DNA of 64,000 bases. Source: Atopsyche davidsoni. Lineage: Eukaryota; Arthropoda; Insecta; Trichoptera; Hydrobiosidae. The position numbers were made by a program, and so were the translations under genes. Numbering within the stretch: position 1 is the stretch's first letter; each line of letters starts with the position of its first letter. Below the pieces are notes generated by a model that was given only the letters and a program-made list of their open reading frames with translations, was not told the origin of the DNA and made no database searches. Positions 43,401 through 56,332 of this stretch are shown in pieces. The stretch spans positions 5,666,001 through 5,730,000 of the forward strand of contig JAILWY010000019.1 of NCBI GenBank assembly GCA_022113835.1. The letters run 5' to 3'.

Positions 43401-44879
43401 TCACGCTCACCCTTTGAAGGCATTATCAATCCATCGCGTTTTGACTGAAAGTACTACTTATTACTTCAGTTTGTCAAGTGGCAGTCAATTCGTTTCCCGT
43501 TTCCAGCGTCTGTATCGATCTCGGTTGGGTGTCGAGGTATTCTGGAGGTCGTAGTCTGCTCCTGGTGCCTTCGCCCGCGCTTCCAGTTTTACTGTCTTGC
43601 TAAATATAGGCCTTGGTAAAGGTCGCCCCCCGAGGGGGAAGTAGGGTGTGACGCGCGGCGGAAGACTCCCGCGACAGCCCCCCATAAACCCCATACACCA
43701 TTTTTTTTTTTTTTATACTTCGACTTGTCGAGCGACTTTCAATCACGGAGTGCGTTCTTTTTAATTATTTTTTTTTTAACGGAATTCCGGTGTAAGCAGG
43801 CATTTTAGATTTTCCTCGCTTGCTTTCGGTCACGGTGCGACTGAAAGTATTTAATTTGATTCCTGAACGTTTTCGAGATACGGTCGAGGGTGACGTAAGA
43901 CGGGGCACGCCTGTGCGTTGTTTGTTTCTGTCGCCATTGCGCTCAGCAGTTGTGGTTTTGGCCGGATCGCTCTTCTCGCACGGTGCCACTGGCTGACTCA
44001 CAGCACCAGAGGCTCAATGCTCAGCAAAATAAACGAAGCGAAATCTATTGCATAAAACATCGATTCATCATAATATTATTTCGACTCGTACACATTATAT
44101 TTCTCGCAGATGATCTACAGCGTGTTCCCGCAACTCGTTTTCTATGAATTAAACATTGTTGATGTTTAACTAAATATTTTTCTTTCCACGGGTGAGAGAC
44201 CCAAGCTCAGATAATATGCGAACGGAGAATGTGTAGCTACTCTGTGAGAGTAGAAGACCGCAAAGTAAAAGCTAGGTTGACAAGCGGCATTTTTATTTAA
44301 AAAAAATGTTTGCAGTTAAATAATATCAAACTTGGCGATGCAAAGGAAATTTGCACCGTTTTCGCGCCAGTGCACGCTGTATATTGCTTCAGGAGCTATA
44401 TTTATTATACGGTTAATATTTATTATCTTTAGCCTTGCTTGATTTTCTACAGCTTTTGGCTTGTTTTCAAGAAATCAGACAAAGGCCATTTCCTTCGGCG
44501 TACTTGTATTTTCCACTTCGTAGCTTTTAGGGCCGGGGCTCGATTCCCGGCGGAGAAGTCTCGCATTAGGCGCAGCCTAATTTCATTTCCGAAAAGATCT
44601 CAATACGCAAAATATTTCACTCGTGAATTCTACACGAAGTACGCATCGAATTGCAGAAGTACAGAATGTGTTTTTTTTTTTTTTTTTTTCTTTTACAATA
44701 CTCTTCTTTCATTTGAGGGTCGCTTATCTTATCGTTCGCAGAACATTGTATGATCGTGAATGGATCTCCTTGTTCAAATGAAATGTACGTATATAAAAAA
44801 ATAACAGTACATTTTTTTTTTTTTTTTTACATTATATTTTAAATGATTTGATACACCAGCGTGGAATTATTTCCCGCAT

Positions 44880-45060
44880 TTGATTGTGGGATGCCCAGGT
44901 CGTGGCGTGCTTGCATCCGTCCCCATGCCGCGGAGGCTCGGGCGATCCACCCTCGCGACGCTTCCCCTCCGCGGCGGCGGTGTGCGCGCGCCGCCTCTCC
45001 CTCCCGCCGCACACTGTCCCCGACGACGCCTACCCGGGGCACCACCACTTTTACTGCCGA
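44880..45060. promoter_or_regulatory. CpG-island-like patch 1
   Basis: Dense CpG (GCCGCGGAGGCTCGGGCGAT and onward through several CCGCC/GCGCGC runs), bracketed by long T runs at about 44672-44690 and 44814-44829. Frames are open on both strands. I favour a regulatory region or non-coding exon over a protein gene. Confidence 0.4.
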
Positions 45061-45214
45061 AATAATATTCAGTCTCATGTCTTTAAACACTGCGTTATTC
45101 TGCGGTTTGGTACTAACGCGTCTGTCTTGTAATTTTTTTTTTTTTTTTTCGTTTTTTTCGTTTTCGTTTTTTCGCACTTGCATATGCGGCTTGTGTGCGT
45201 GTCGAGTCGACACG

Positions 45215-45460
45215 TCGCGCATGTTTGGGGGGAAATCGTGAAAATGTGACCGGCGCGGCGGCGCCGGGCCCCCGCGTGCGGGACTCCCCCGGTCCTCGGT
45301 CCGCGGCCGGCCCGCCTCGGTCTCCCGCAGTCGGGAGTCCGACATCTCCGCGCGCCGCGGCCGATTGTCACCCGCCGGGTCGCCCTCCGAGCTGTCCGAG
45401 TAACTTCCTCCGGGACGTGCTTTCGCCGTGATTTCCGACCCGTACGTATCCAGCGACGGA
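45215..45460 (-). CDS. Candidate minus-strand exon, Ser/Asp/Arg-rich
   Basis: On the minus strand, after a TG-repeat-rich tract ending in GGACAG, a frame reads PSLDTYGSEITAKARPGGSY, SDSSEGDPAGDN and an Arg/Glu/Pro-rich continuation, with high GC at third positions. It looks like the disordered part of a nuclear protein. The donor was not identified, the other frames are also open because of the GC content, and I know no match. Confidence 0.2.
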
Positions 45461-47149
45461 CTGTCCACACACACACACACCGCCCAGTCGAATCTACCCC
45501 GACTGCCAATACATTGCGTTCGTTTCAGATTCGAAACATCACTTGTGCGTTTTCTTGTTTTTCATTTAAGTTTCTCGCCGATCTTTCTTGATTTTTATTC
45601 AAAGTTGCCGGCGTTCGAGCCGGGGCTGTGTGACTGCGCTTTCCAACCCTACGGCTCACGTTTGTTGCGGCTGTTGGTGCTTGCGGGAATAATAATTAAA
45701 ACCGATGTATCGCTGTTGGAAAATCGGTATATTATTAGTAAAAGTAAACTTAGCAATTGTTTCTTGTTTGTTTTTCAATACTACAGTGGATTCAAGCTCT
45801 GCCCTGTTGTCCGGGGAAGCTAGGGTCATCGGTACGCGTCAATATTAGCGCACCTCCGCCGTTCTAAATTGACTGATTTATTCCCAGCCCGCGCTCAGAC
45901 ATTTGAAAGCGTACATAATTACTCGAGGGGGAGGCAGGGGCGAATGCAAACACCCCGCTAATGGGGCGGAAGCGGCCGAGAACGCAGATAGCCCTGTATG
46001 TGGCGTGGAACCGGTTCGAACCGATGCACATGTAGCGGGCTTTGTTTCAGCCCGACCGCAGTCTCCCCCGCTCGCGCAAGCTTTCCGCCTTGTAAAATAA
46101 TTCCCAAAATTACTCAATTCCGTCGTACCGTAGGGTGTTTCAAAACGCACAGTATCTCAATACAAGCAAATTGCGTATTAATTTTACATGGTTCAACATA
46201 CTATCAAATTCATATAGACTCAAGATTTACTTTTACCAAGTATTGCACCGTTCATATTTCCGTATTGCCGGCTCACCTGTTGTCATTCCGCGGCATTAAT
46301 AAAGGTCATTATAACCAACCCTTCCCAGGTGTACTACCTGCGCGGAAAATTACAGCCCCTGTATGGGTAGTTGTTATCATACATTATTTATCCACACGAT
46401 GATAGGCTTCGTCAGAAGTAAAACTTAGTATTTGCCTTTCTGCGACCCACTTTCAAACCGACACTATTAATATTTAAAACATTTTATATAGATATCCTTG
46501 GCCGATATATTGGAATATCATTGTTCTGTACGTTAGGTCACATAAACAATGACCAAAGTTTCTATATTAGAATTCTATTTTATACTTTCGATGTGAATTT
46601 AGATATTAAAATCGTTCATTTGATGTGTCAGATGCCCGTATTTCTCAATAAAAGTATTTTTTCAGATATATTTTCCGTTCACCGCTTGCTCAGATTTGAA
46701 ATCCAGACACGTATAACATTATTTAGTATCCCAACCTTAACCTTGATCGTCTAATATCAACCAGAAATAGCTCGCGATCGGCAAAGGATTGAATAGGTTT
46801 TAATAAGATCGCCCATACATAACATCGTAAAACTGCCCCGGGGATCTCGCTGGAGTCCGTTAAGTTTTCCACTCGTAAAATTTATTATGTCTTTGGAGTT
46901 ATTATTTAGCTCCGCCTTGCCAGACCTGCGTCTGTATAGATCTGCAGTCGAAACTGCATAGAGTTTAATAGTCCGCTTCAGAATGAACGTCGGCATGGGG
47001 GTAATTAAATCAGGAGACGGCGTTTTATTTATAAGCTCCATATCGTGGTGCGATCCACAAAGGCTTTGCATATTATCTGCAGCACGTTCTCGCAGAGCCT
47101 GCAATCAGCGCGCAGGGCTGCGCTGCGGCACTGCGTCTCGGAGCGTCGG

Positions 47150-47580
47150 CAATTCACCTAATTGAAAAAACTAAAAATAAAAGGTCCCCCGAGCGGGCTC
47201 GGTACGGCGAGCGCTATATATAGCCGCCATATTCGATTCCGTGTGGCTTGTTATTACCCGGCACCGGAGCAATATCACTAATCCACTAAACGCCATTACT
47301 GACCGCCTCTGATTGGCCCGCGCCGGCCATTAGCGACCTGCTCTTTAAAAGATTGCCTCGGCAGCCCCGCCGTCGGGTGGACCCTTCCGCGGCGCGTGCC
47401 ACGACCCCTTCGTCCGCAGCCCCTCCCCGGGCGGACCTCGCCGCCAGCTGAAAGACCTCACGTCCAGTCTTTGGGTGGTATAGCATCCGATCCAGGTCAG
47501 GTCGGTTCGGGTCCCCGGCGACCCCGGCGGAGCCCCGGCGGGAGGCCTAATCGATTCAGACGAGCTCACCTCGGATGGTC
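47150..47580. promoter_or_regulatory. Candidate core promoter in CpG-rich patch
   Basis: A palindromic TATA element GCTATATATAGC (47213-47224) is directly followed by GCCGCCATATT, which resembles Pho/YY1 (GCCAT) sites. Further on are a CCAAT-type GATTGGCCCG and a homeodomain-like CCATTAG. The combination suggests a promoter or Polycomb-type regulatory element. Direction and target gene are unknown. Confidence 0.35.
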
Positions 47581-48039
47581 ACAAATTCAAATCTGCACAA
47601 TTTATTCCGACATCTGAATTCGAACAACACACTCCCTGGACATTCGCTCTAAATGCAAAGCGGCGAGCGAAAATAGACGCGAGATAACGCGGTCATCCGG
47701 CAGGTCACGGCGCAATCTTTAAAATATTCTTTAAAACTCAACCGCCCGCGGTTTCACCTCTGCGAACCACCCCCCGATTGCATGACAATTTTGCAGCTCT
47801 CGCTTTATATCCAAGCGTCTCAGTCATTAAGCTTTTCAAAAAATAATTACCATTAACGCGGGATTAACAATTACTCCAGCAGGTTTTAGACTCGTATGCC
47901 GTAACGTCCCTATTACAGGTGTCCACGGTTACGTTACAAAAAGCTCGTCAAAATTTCAGATACAGCCTCCTGCTTGTCGAGCAGTGCGTCGGCTTTAGTC
48001 TCGAGAGTCCTTTTTGAAATTCCAACGCCCACATTTCCC

Positions 48040-48600
48040 ATAATTCCCACTTAAATTCGCGGCCTTCCCCGCCCGGAATACGGAATCGCATCACGTCGCG
48101 GGGCGAACTCCCGCCGGCCGCGCCAGCGCCCCGCGCCCTGACTCCACCTCATAGCCGATTTCAAATCTGCCCCCACAGCTTGTTTATTATCAAAAATGTA
48201 AACACCCGGGCGGGCAGAGTGCGCGCAATTTCAAATATCAGTGGCCCTGATATTCAGCATCGGAGGCTCTCGGCGCCGCTGCCCGCCGCTTCGCCGCCGG
48301 GAAAGCGAAAACTTCGACGCGACCTTTGGCCGGGAGCGTCCGAAAGTCTGCGGATGACCCGCATTGCAGATATTGTGATTCGGGAGACGCTATGGATTTC
48401 CGCGGTCTCTGCCCGTCGCGCGGGCAGCGTAAACAGCGCGTCGGCGGCCGCGCGGACGGGCCGTAACGGCCGGGCCGTAACGGCCGAGCGCGGAAACCCT
48501 CAAAATAAGACCGTTCCCGGGGTGACGTCACGCCCACCCCGCGCCATCCCATCGATTGTGCTTCTCTCTAGACGTGACGAACCTGGGCCGCATCGATCTA
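48040..48600. promoter_or_regulatory. CpG-rich patch with tandem GGCCGTAACGGCC
   Basis: High CpG throughout, with the palindromic unit GGGCCGTAACGGCC occurring twice in tandem near 48459-48488. A 162-codon plus-strand frame covers it, but opposite-strand frames are equally open and no domain is visible, so I do not call a gene. Confidence 0.35.
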
Positions 48601-49049
48601 GTATCCGGACTCGTCCGAGCACTGCATGCCCCTGCATGTTATTATTGATCACACACAAGCATGGATAACGAAACGTCGTAGTCTTTGCAGCCGTTGGGTT
48701 TTTGAGTAATGCTTTTTTTTATTTTCGTGGCAGAATTTTTCGACTTCGGGAAAAATAATACAACGGCCGTAGAGAGAATATGAGGCCAGAACGGGCCGAT
48801 AAATCTTTTTAATTTTGTCTGGCAGGCGCCCGTTTGGCGGATCCCTGCGAAAACAGATCCATACAGCATCAGGACCGCGTCCCCTGGCAGAGAGAGCGTC
48901 ACGCAAGTCTAGCGTGAATTTACAAGTGTGTGGCGGGCCTTTGATTCACATAATTGTCCGGGTTTGGTATTGTTATCGGAGTCATTATTCCAAAGGTAAA
49001 GAGCGCTTCGCTCTGGTCCGACCGTAGAATGCAGCGTTACGTCATTTTC

Positions 49050-52000
49050 GCACATAACAATAAAAACTGATCAAACTTTGCTTAAGATAAACGCGTGCGC
49101 CTTGAACTTCTGAATCACTAAAGTATTATAAATGCCACAGAATGTTTTGATAAATTTAATTATATATCGTTATTATAACTTTCACGCGTTTATAATTGTT
49201 TTTTTCTCTCACTCGCTTCTCGTACGCCGAGATCGATTATTCGGCCCACCTTGTGTATTCGCTCGGAATACTAATGTTATAAATATTATTCTTCGTTTAA
49301 ATCTTATTTTCCGAACGTCAATCACTGGTGTTTTGATTGGTGATATATTCGGCGGCCGTAATTATTTATTTTCGTATATAAAAATAACGCGCCGCTCGCG
49401 AAACATCCCGACATTTTACATCATCGACATTGCCCTCTATTCTGGACTGATTTGCTTTCACACAGCGCGGCGCCCCCGAGACGTTAATTATTACTTAACC
49501 CCCGTTAATTTGACTCTTTCCATTGTAAACGTTTAATAGTGCTGTTAAAAGAGTCGCGGGAAAACCTGTGAGTCCCATTCTGACGTCATATTGCTATGTC
49601 GAAGTATTGCATATATTTCGGCGCTTCTGATTGAAAATGCTTTTATATATTTAATTTTGGTCTTTATGATCACTTTGTTTAGTATAAAGCCAAGCCAACC
49701 ACAAGGTGAGACTGATGCCGTGCAAAACATAAAATTTGATCTGTTATAATATGTAAAACGGTATATCTTGTTCAGTCGTAATATATTCATAGCTTTTCTC
49801 GCGTTGTTGGCAAAAAGCAGTCGATATATTGCGGTGTATTCATTCAGTTCGAAGTCTATAATGGTCACTTGATCGATGGTGCGAGGTCTACTACCACTCC
49901 TTGCTGTCTTTATCGCGGACGACTGGAGCCTCGAGGGCTGTAATCAGATGAGGGTTGAATCAACCCTCCCCGCTGAAACTGAAAATCTATTACTTTATGA
50001 ACACATCCATTTCTACGGATCCAGACTTTTTAAATTCATTAATTCAAAATTCGTTGTTTAAATACAAAAACACTCATGCGTTTTATACTGAAGATTATTT
50101 ACATTGTAGCATTACATATGTTAAAGATTTTTCATTATTATTATATTATATAAATATTGTTGTATCGGCGTTGTTTCACACACGCCCACGGTTTGCTCGC
50201 AACTTTCTCACGTGTTCGCAAAAATAAAAGATTGTTTTTCGAATTTCCAAAATAGAGGTTATTTTTATTCCACCACGCTGGGGGCCCTCGTTATCGCCCG
50301 AAGCCATCAGGGCCAGCTCTGACCTAAAAATACGAGCAGAGACCTCAGAAAAAAAGCCTCCGAAATAATGACATTGATTTTACGAGTGCGAGCCAGAGGA
50401 CGCCCTCATTCGGGGTCAGATTATTCTCGATATCTTCCCTCGAGAGTGCAGACGTTACAGTGTCGTCCCTCGCTCGTCGCATTCCTGGCCTTCATCGATG
50501 TCTCGAGTGGCGTTATCTCGGCACTTTTAATGATGCCGTCTTTCGCGTTTCTTTTTCAACCCGGGCGAGCATCATGTCGCGTCCTCCGGCGTGTCGTATC
50601 GATTATTTCAAATTAGGCTCTGCTACCCTCGCCCGTCCATCACACAATACCGCAAAGCAGTGCGAAATGTCGGCTCTCGGATGCGAGCGCTCCTCGTCAG
50701 GCACGTTAACCTTTCTTGGGCGCTTTTAACGATGCTCATCGAACTGCTTTCACTGTGAATATTCTTAATAGCATTTGGCAATTGACTGCGGTCGAGCCCG
50801 TTGCACGCGCCGACCGAATTTAACTTGTGGAAATATTGCAATTTAATAAAAATCTTTGTAGTGTTTTTCATGCAATGTACTTATTCAACGATATGTCCGC
50901 TTGTAGTGTGTACCTCCCTTCTTGCTGTGTACCGTTTCGATTACGTCGATTTTTATTTTGCGCTATAGTATAATATATTAGATACGATCTATGAATAGTC
51001 CAACTTGCAGTGTATTTGATTGCACGTTTTTTTTTTGTTAAAAACGGTCGTGTTGACGCCGCTGCTGTTGCGACTCGCGTTTCCCATCACTTTGGCTCTG
51101 TCGGCGAGAATTTATCTCCGGGAACCACAGACGAGGTCCCCGGAGACGACTCCCGCGGGCGGTGCACTGTAAAAACCGCCACGAGCGCAGACAGTCGTAA
51201 AAGTATTCGCAAATATGTTTTTTTTAAGACTTTGTGGTTTCCTTTAAACGACCGAGTTTATGCCGTGTGGGGGCCCTTATTTTTTTTAATGCATATCGAA
51301 CACGCCAAAAGTAGTTTTCAACAGTGAAATCGCCAGTCACACCCAGGGGCACAGGCGTATATTTTTAGTTCATTTTTGTATATTTTTATTTTATGCATTT
51401 GCTCATTCGAACTGTAAGAACCCATAGTGAAATTCAAAATAGTTTTTCACATATTTCGGCGAACACATTACTTTACTAACTCGAATCGGCTTAATCTACG
51501 TTCAGTGTAAACTCTCGCTCCGACTATCGTGTTATTGCTATAACATAGCGATAATATTTTTTATACAGGCAGATTGTTCGCGCGTCAACAGTGAATACGA
51601 TTGTTTATTTTTATATGTAATTCCCCGAATTCATAATATTTTTATCTCCTCGTCAACGACATTCGCCGATTATTTTTAGTCCGGCGCGAGTTCCGAATAC
51701 ATGTCGCATGCCGTCCATTCGACACCCCCAGGCTTTCGTTACAAGAGATCGCCATCGAGCAGAAGATCTTGGTCGAATTTTCCACTTCGATTGCCCGACG
51801 GCGTCACGTATCCGTTCGCTTTGGCCGCTTCTGTTGTGACAAGTGTTAATTGTCGTTGGGAATTTTCCCACATACACTGGCAGGATGTGTGTTGTTGTCG
51901 CGGCATTTTTACTCAAAAGTGTGTTATTGTTTTGATGCTTAGTTTTTTTTTTTCTTTTGCAATATCAGCGAAGCCTTAAATTGACTGTAGATTTGCGCTG

Positions 52001-52100
52001 CTTTTCCAGTATATATACTACTCCAAAATTTGTTTACGTGTGTATCTTTAAGACTTATCGAAGTATATTTTCTAAATGTGTAGTTTAATAAACTTTGCTT
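49050..52100. other. Mixed-composition stretch, no gene supported
   Basis: Alternating AT-rich DNA and CpG-rich patches at about 50270-50740 and 51060-51200. The 134-codon frame at 49132-49536 and the 105-codon frame at 51010-51327 on plus show no domains or paired splice signals. Confidence 0.3.
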
Positions 52101-52125
52101 CTATATAAACATATAAAGCCAGTGC
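52100..52125 (+). promoter_or_regulatory. TATA-like element upstream of the 52213 exon
   Basis: CTATATAAACATATAAAG lies about 90-110 bases upstream of the ATG at 52213, with a CAGT-containing initiator-like stretch shortly after. It could drive a transcript starting near 52130. It is suggestive only. Confidence 0.3.
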
Positions 52126-52212
52126 ATCGACATTAGTAAAAGCTAAAAAATTAAAAAGGCTAGTGCCATCTAGCGGTGAACTTCAAAAGTAGTGCGTGAG
52201 TGAAACGGCACC

Positions 52213-52306
52213 ATGAGCGAGGGAGAAGAAGAACGACCCACTGTTAGGAGAAGACGAAGCGTCAGGCGACTCCTGAGGAGCTTTACTGCAGATCGACTAT
52301 CATCAG
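52213..52306 (+). CDS. Candidate first coding exon, basic N-terminus (possible RhoGEF2 isoform start)
   Basis: An ATG in good context (CACCATGAG) opens 31 codons reading MSEGEEERPTVRRRRSVRRL and LRSFTADRLSS, ending in phase 1 at CAG/GTCAAT. The segment is GC-richer than its flanks, has a TATA-like element upstream, and encodes an acidic then strongly basic peptide. Its phase is identical to that of the last RhoGEF2 exon (42797), so it could splice to the same downstream exon and start a shorter isoform without PDZ, RGS-like and C1 domains. It could equally be the first exon of a different gene. I do not recognise the peptide. Confidence 0.5.
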
Positions 52307-55300
52307 GTCAATACTTTTATGTTATTAAAAAACCCCACTTTTAGGCATTGTCATTTTCACCGGCTTTGTATCAATAGAAATCTGAGAGACTCGCGTTGTT
52401 TCGAGTTCTTGAAGTCGTGTTAAAGTTTAGACATTGGCTCGTAGATGGCGTTTGTACAAATAATTAAAGTTTGGCGTAAAAACGTTGCATACATTTCCAT
52501 ATTGTATCACATCGCTATCTTTTAAAACAGCGATAATTTAATAGTGAAATATTTATAACATATCTATTATTTATCTGAAACCGTGCATTTTTTATGCATT
52601 TTTTTTTTTTTTCAACAAATAAATGATAATTAATATTTTTACAATACACATTTATGTGCTGCTTGTTTTTGTTATAATGTACGTGTAAGTTTAATGTTGA
52701 ACACGTTTCTAGAATATTCCACGCGTAGTGTTCGCTCGGAAGCCGTTGCCGTGTCGGCGGCTAATAACACGATCTGGGCGAAAGATATCCTCGGGCCTAA
52801 TCAATTCAGATTATAACTCGGCCATTTGCCATTCGCACTGGGTCATATCCAGCAATATGTAACGCAGCCGACTCGCGCCGAGCAGGTATTTGATGAAGAA
52901 AAAAAAAAAAAACGAGTCAAATCAGTTATTATTTGGCATAGTTGCAAGCACATTTCGAAAAGAAACGTAATCGTACTGCTTTTTATCAATATCTGTTCTG
53001 CGCCTTTTATGATTTATATTTAACCTTTATTTGTGTTATGGTGCCTTCAAATTTTGATTGTAATGCATAATGCGTACAAGATTATCACCTTGATGGTATA
53101 CCTGTTAAATTTACAAAGTATTCGGCATTCGTAGAACATTTTCGAACGTTTCGTTCGCCCGATCGGAATAAACGCATAAATACTTCGCATTAGCTCATCG
53201 ATGGCATTATGGCGCTTCGACTTGGCGAAAATGACACTTCGTAAACAACACATCGACCGTTCAGTTAGTATTTTTTTTTATATACATTCGGTCATAGCTA
53301 ACATTAGCCATTGCCTCTGCTGCCTGAGCGAGGTCTCCTGATACGTCCATCACCTATTGACCCTCTTAGAACCTACCGCAATAGTCGAGAGGTGCTTTAA
53401 GATTTACTCCTACCCCGTGATGCTTCTTGTGACTTGATATGACACGTTGATAACGGACACCGCTTTAGATAGTAATAATATTTTTTCTCGTACAATTTTA
53501 AAATTTCTCTTCGCTGCATTTCGTGCATTTCGAGCCACCGTGTATATCTTCCGCTCCGTGGTGCGGAAAGCGTATGAAATGACCCTTACTCCGCTGCACT
53601 GGATTGAAATGCACATTGATGCGGCTGGTCTGCCCGCTTGACTTTGGGATGCACTCCAGCCCATATGCGATCACCTTCGCATTTGCGTTGGCGACCAGTC
53701 GATGGCTGTGCCTGGCTTGAGACCTTCGCCCACCGTGATGTCATGCCTAATTATACTCGCCACAGCTGCCTGTCCATCGAGACTCATTCGAATCGCAATA
53801 ATCTGATTAACTATCTTATCGTGTGATATATATAACGCTATAAAATATCAAATCAAGTATGTGTTTTTAGCCATCAATGCTGACGTTTATAAAATAAATA
53901 TTTTGTTCCTGGGCGATAGGAAACGATAGACAGAAAATGCGTAATGCACAATAGAAACAAATTATTGAAAATAATAAATGCATACAATTCTTTTTGAATT
54001 TCTGATTAGGTATTTCTTTGCTCTGCTTTGATTGTTGTTTTGTTTTATTGCTAATAGATAAAAAAATTTAATTACTGCCAAAGGCTATCAAAGTGACATT
54101 CGAGAACTGTTATTTGTTTGTTTTTTTTTCTTTTTCTGTGTTAAATGTTATTTCCATTGTCTAATATTATAAATAGTTTATGAACTCATCCGACGTGTCA
54201 TTGCCCGTGTTTTGAATTCTCCGTTTCGAAGCAATTTTTTTGCTTGCTATCATTATAACCTCTGGATCTCCGATTCGCTAGCCTTAACGGGCTTCAGCGA
54301 CAAACAATTGCACTATTTTAATTTATGCGCGGAATACAATGCAGTCGCTGTCCGTATCCCCTGCTCGATGAAGATCCCCCGCGCTTCCGGCATCGTGCAG
54401 GCCCACGCCGCGCCACCTTGACCGTGCCGCTCGCCTCGGCCGCATCAGCCTCTCGGCTCCTCAGCGGGACCTCGCTACGTCCACTGAATTTCAGATTCAG
54501 ACATAAAACGCTCCCAATTACCAGAACGTCAAAACTTGGCCAATGTGGCCGTTGTGTCTACACGCTATCAGTAAGGGTTCCACTTGGGAAAAATTTTCCT
54601 TGAGGTTCGCTAAAGGGTTACGCTCGCCGTTTCCGCTTCCTACACGGGACTCCCCGCGGCCAGCATCATCGGCCTCCGAGGATGCCCACCCTCAGCAGAC
54701 CGCGTGACGTCAGCCTTACTCATCAGATAGCATTATGTTCTAGGTGCCAAAACTAAGTATTCTCGTTTGTAAACACATGACGTTAGCAACCGCCGCTGTA
54801 TTTATACTCTAGCACGCTCTACCTGTCCTATATTTTATGAATATTTTCGTCTGTTCAGACTCGCCATCTGAAAGCTTCCGAAAAACTCGCTTCTTGTATT
54901 ATTAATAAACTTTTATGTTGAGACTTTCTGGAGACGCTGTCAGCCAATAAACCAAAGGCATTGTTACCAAGAATTGCATACACATACTTTTTTTTTTATA
55001 TAAACCTTTGTTGTTTATAATAAGAATAAAGTTATATCGTATCTATGAAGTAATTTTCAATATTTCGGGACACATTATTGATTTGTACCTAAAGTGCTAT
55101 CTTCTCCAAACAAACCTTCAAATCGCAATCACTTATCGATCGATTTAAATTATAATTATTCGTATTTACTTAGTATAAGCAGATATCGGAAGTAAATACA
55201 AACATAGGCACCGAATCAGTGCTAATAAATATATTTTTATTATTTATAACACTAAGATAGTGTAATAATTAAATTAGTTTGTCTAGGCCGGCTCGGCATG

Positions 55301-55730
55301 GCCAAAATTCGAAGAATCCATATAACGTCTAATTTAGAATACATACAATATTTTTAACACGTTGTCGTATTTTAATAGGAGCAGTAGGATTGCAACTTAT
55401 TCAGTGCCATATAAATTAAAAATCATACTCTCATCGAGTGTACTAGTGATTGAGGCTGTTAAGTTCGTAATATTTAACCTAAATCGCGTGTTATAAACGA
55501 TGTGTTTAAGCAGCACGTACAAATAATTAAACTCAGTGCGTGGAATGTCTAGAATCTTGCATAACGAATTTCATTCGTTCGTGATAAATCGCTCTCCACG
55601 GTGTGGATCGATAAGATCTCGTTGAAATCGTTAAGTACACTACCTCGGATTTTTTTTTGATAAATATAATTTATACGGAATAACTCTTAATAGTTTTCCA
55701 CCGCATTGTTAACTAAACACATTTATATAC
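52307..55730. other. Intronic or intergenic, CpG-rich patches, no exon supported
   Basis: Includes GC-richer patches at 52730-52800, 53500-53760 and 54340-54720. Short frames in these patches (53638-53826, 54212-54421, 54325-54603) lack splice partners and motifs. Confidence 0.3.
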
Positions 55731-56312
55731 AGTGTGTCCAAAGAGAGCGTCGGGTATTTGTTAGTTCAGTAAAACAAAAACTACTAGTAATCAAGTGTTT
55801 TTCCTAATCTGGAATTTCTGACGTGGTGTTTTATTTCAATTCCGTTATTCGGTTATCGGATAATTCTCATAAACCCTACTTTTAATGTATCCCCATACGA
55901 AATAATCAAGAGTGAGTCTCTACGTGAAATGACCTTTTTAGGGAATAATACGTTAACAGCTTCAATTGTATGGCACTCGTTGGAACCACGTTGATACCTT
56001 GAAACTCCTGCAACTCTGGGCCCAATAATTGTTACTATTGACACACTAAAGGCGGGGCGGGTACTACTACCCGCTTCGCTGACTGCCGTCTAAAAGCGGG
56101 GCGCGTATTGTAGTATTGGGTTGGCCACATAATAAATTATTGATAGACCAATTAACTCGGAGTTGCTAAACGGAAAAATATATATATAGACTAGATTACG
56201 CACGTGCAATTTGACGCGAATTTCGCCCGCTACGCACATCAGTTTAGTCGATTTGGTTACCCGCCTAAAGTGTGTTAACATTCACCCGACACTCTTTGGA
56301 CACTGATGGAGA
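55731..56312. mobile_element. Terminal-inverted-repeat DNA element
   Basis: The left end ACAGTGTGTCCAAAGAGAGC (55731) matches, in inverse orientation, the right end around 56282-56312 (CCCGACACTCTTTGGACACTG). About 30 bases match, including CGGGT and the following TGTTA. The interior contains a 63-codon minus-strand frame with no transposase motif, plus a GCGGGG-rich strip (56050-56105). The element is probably non-autonomous. Its right end is duplicated at 56575-56667. Confidence 0.6.
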
Positions 56313-56332
56313 TTTAATTGTGAAAATAAATT
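56236..56332 (+). repeat. Right-end duplication, copy A
   Basis: TTGGTTACCCGCCTAAAGTG, TGTTAACATTCACCCGACAC, then GATGGAGATTTAATTGTGAA. The same about 95-base segment recurs directly at 56574-56670, on the other side of the foldback element. Confidence 0.85.

Noticed and set aside
44530..44560. tRNA-like T-arm (CCGGGGCTCGATTCCCGG)
   Set aside because: The B-box is imperfect and no A-box, D-arm or acceptor stem of a tRNA could be paired upstream.
44672..45150. Long T runs near 44680, 44820 and 45135 as LINE or SINE polyA tails
   Set aside because: No element body or target duplication could be tied to any of them.
46008..46024. B-box-like GGTTCGAACC
   Set aside because: It is simply a palindrome (CGGTTCGAACCG); no cloverleaf can be drawn around it.
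46757..47104. 115-codon minus-strand frame
   Set aside because: The translation is plausible in composition, but there is no recognisable domain, start context or paired splice site. It could be conserved non-coding DNA.
48180..48668. 162-codon plus-strand frame
   Set aside because: Lies in CpG-rich DNA where opposite-strand frames are equally open; the translation has no domain and contains tandem GGCCGTAACGGCC units.
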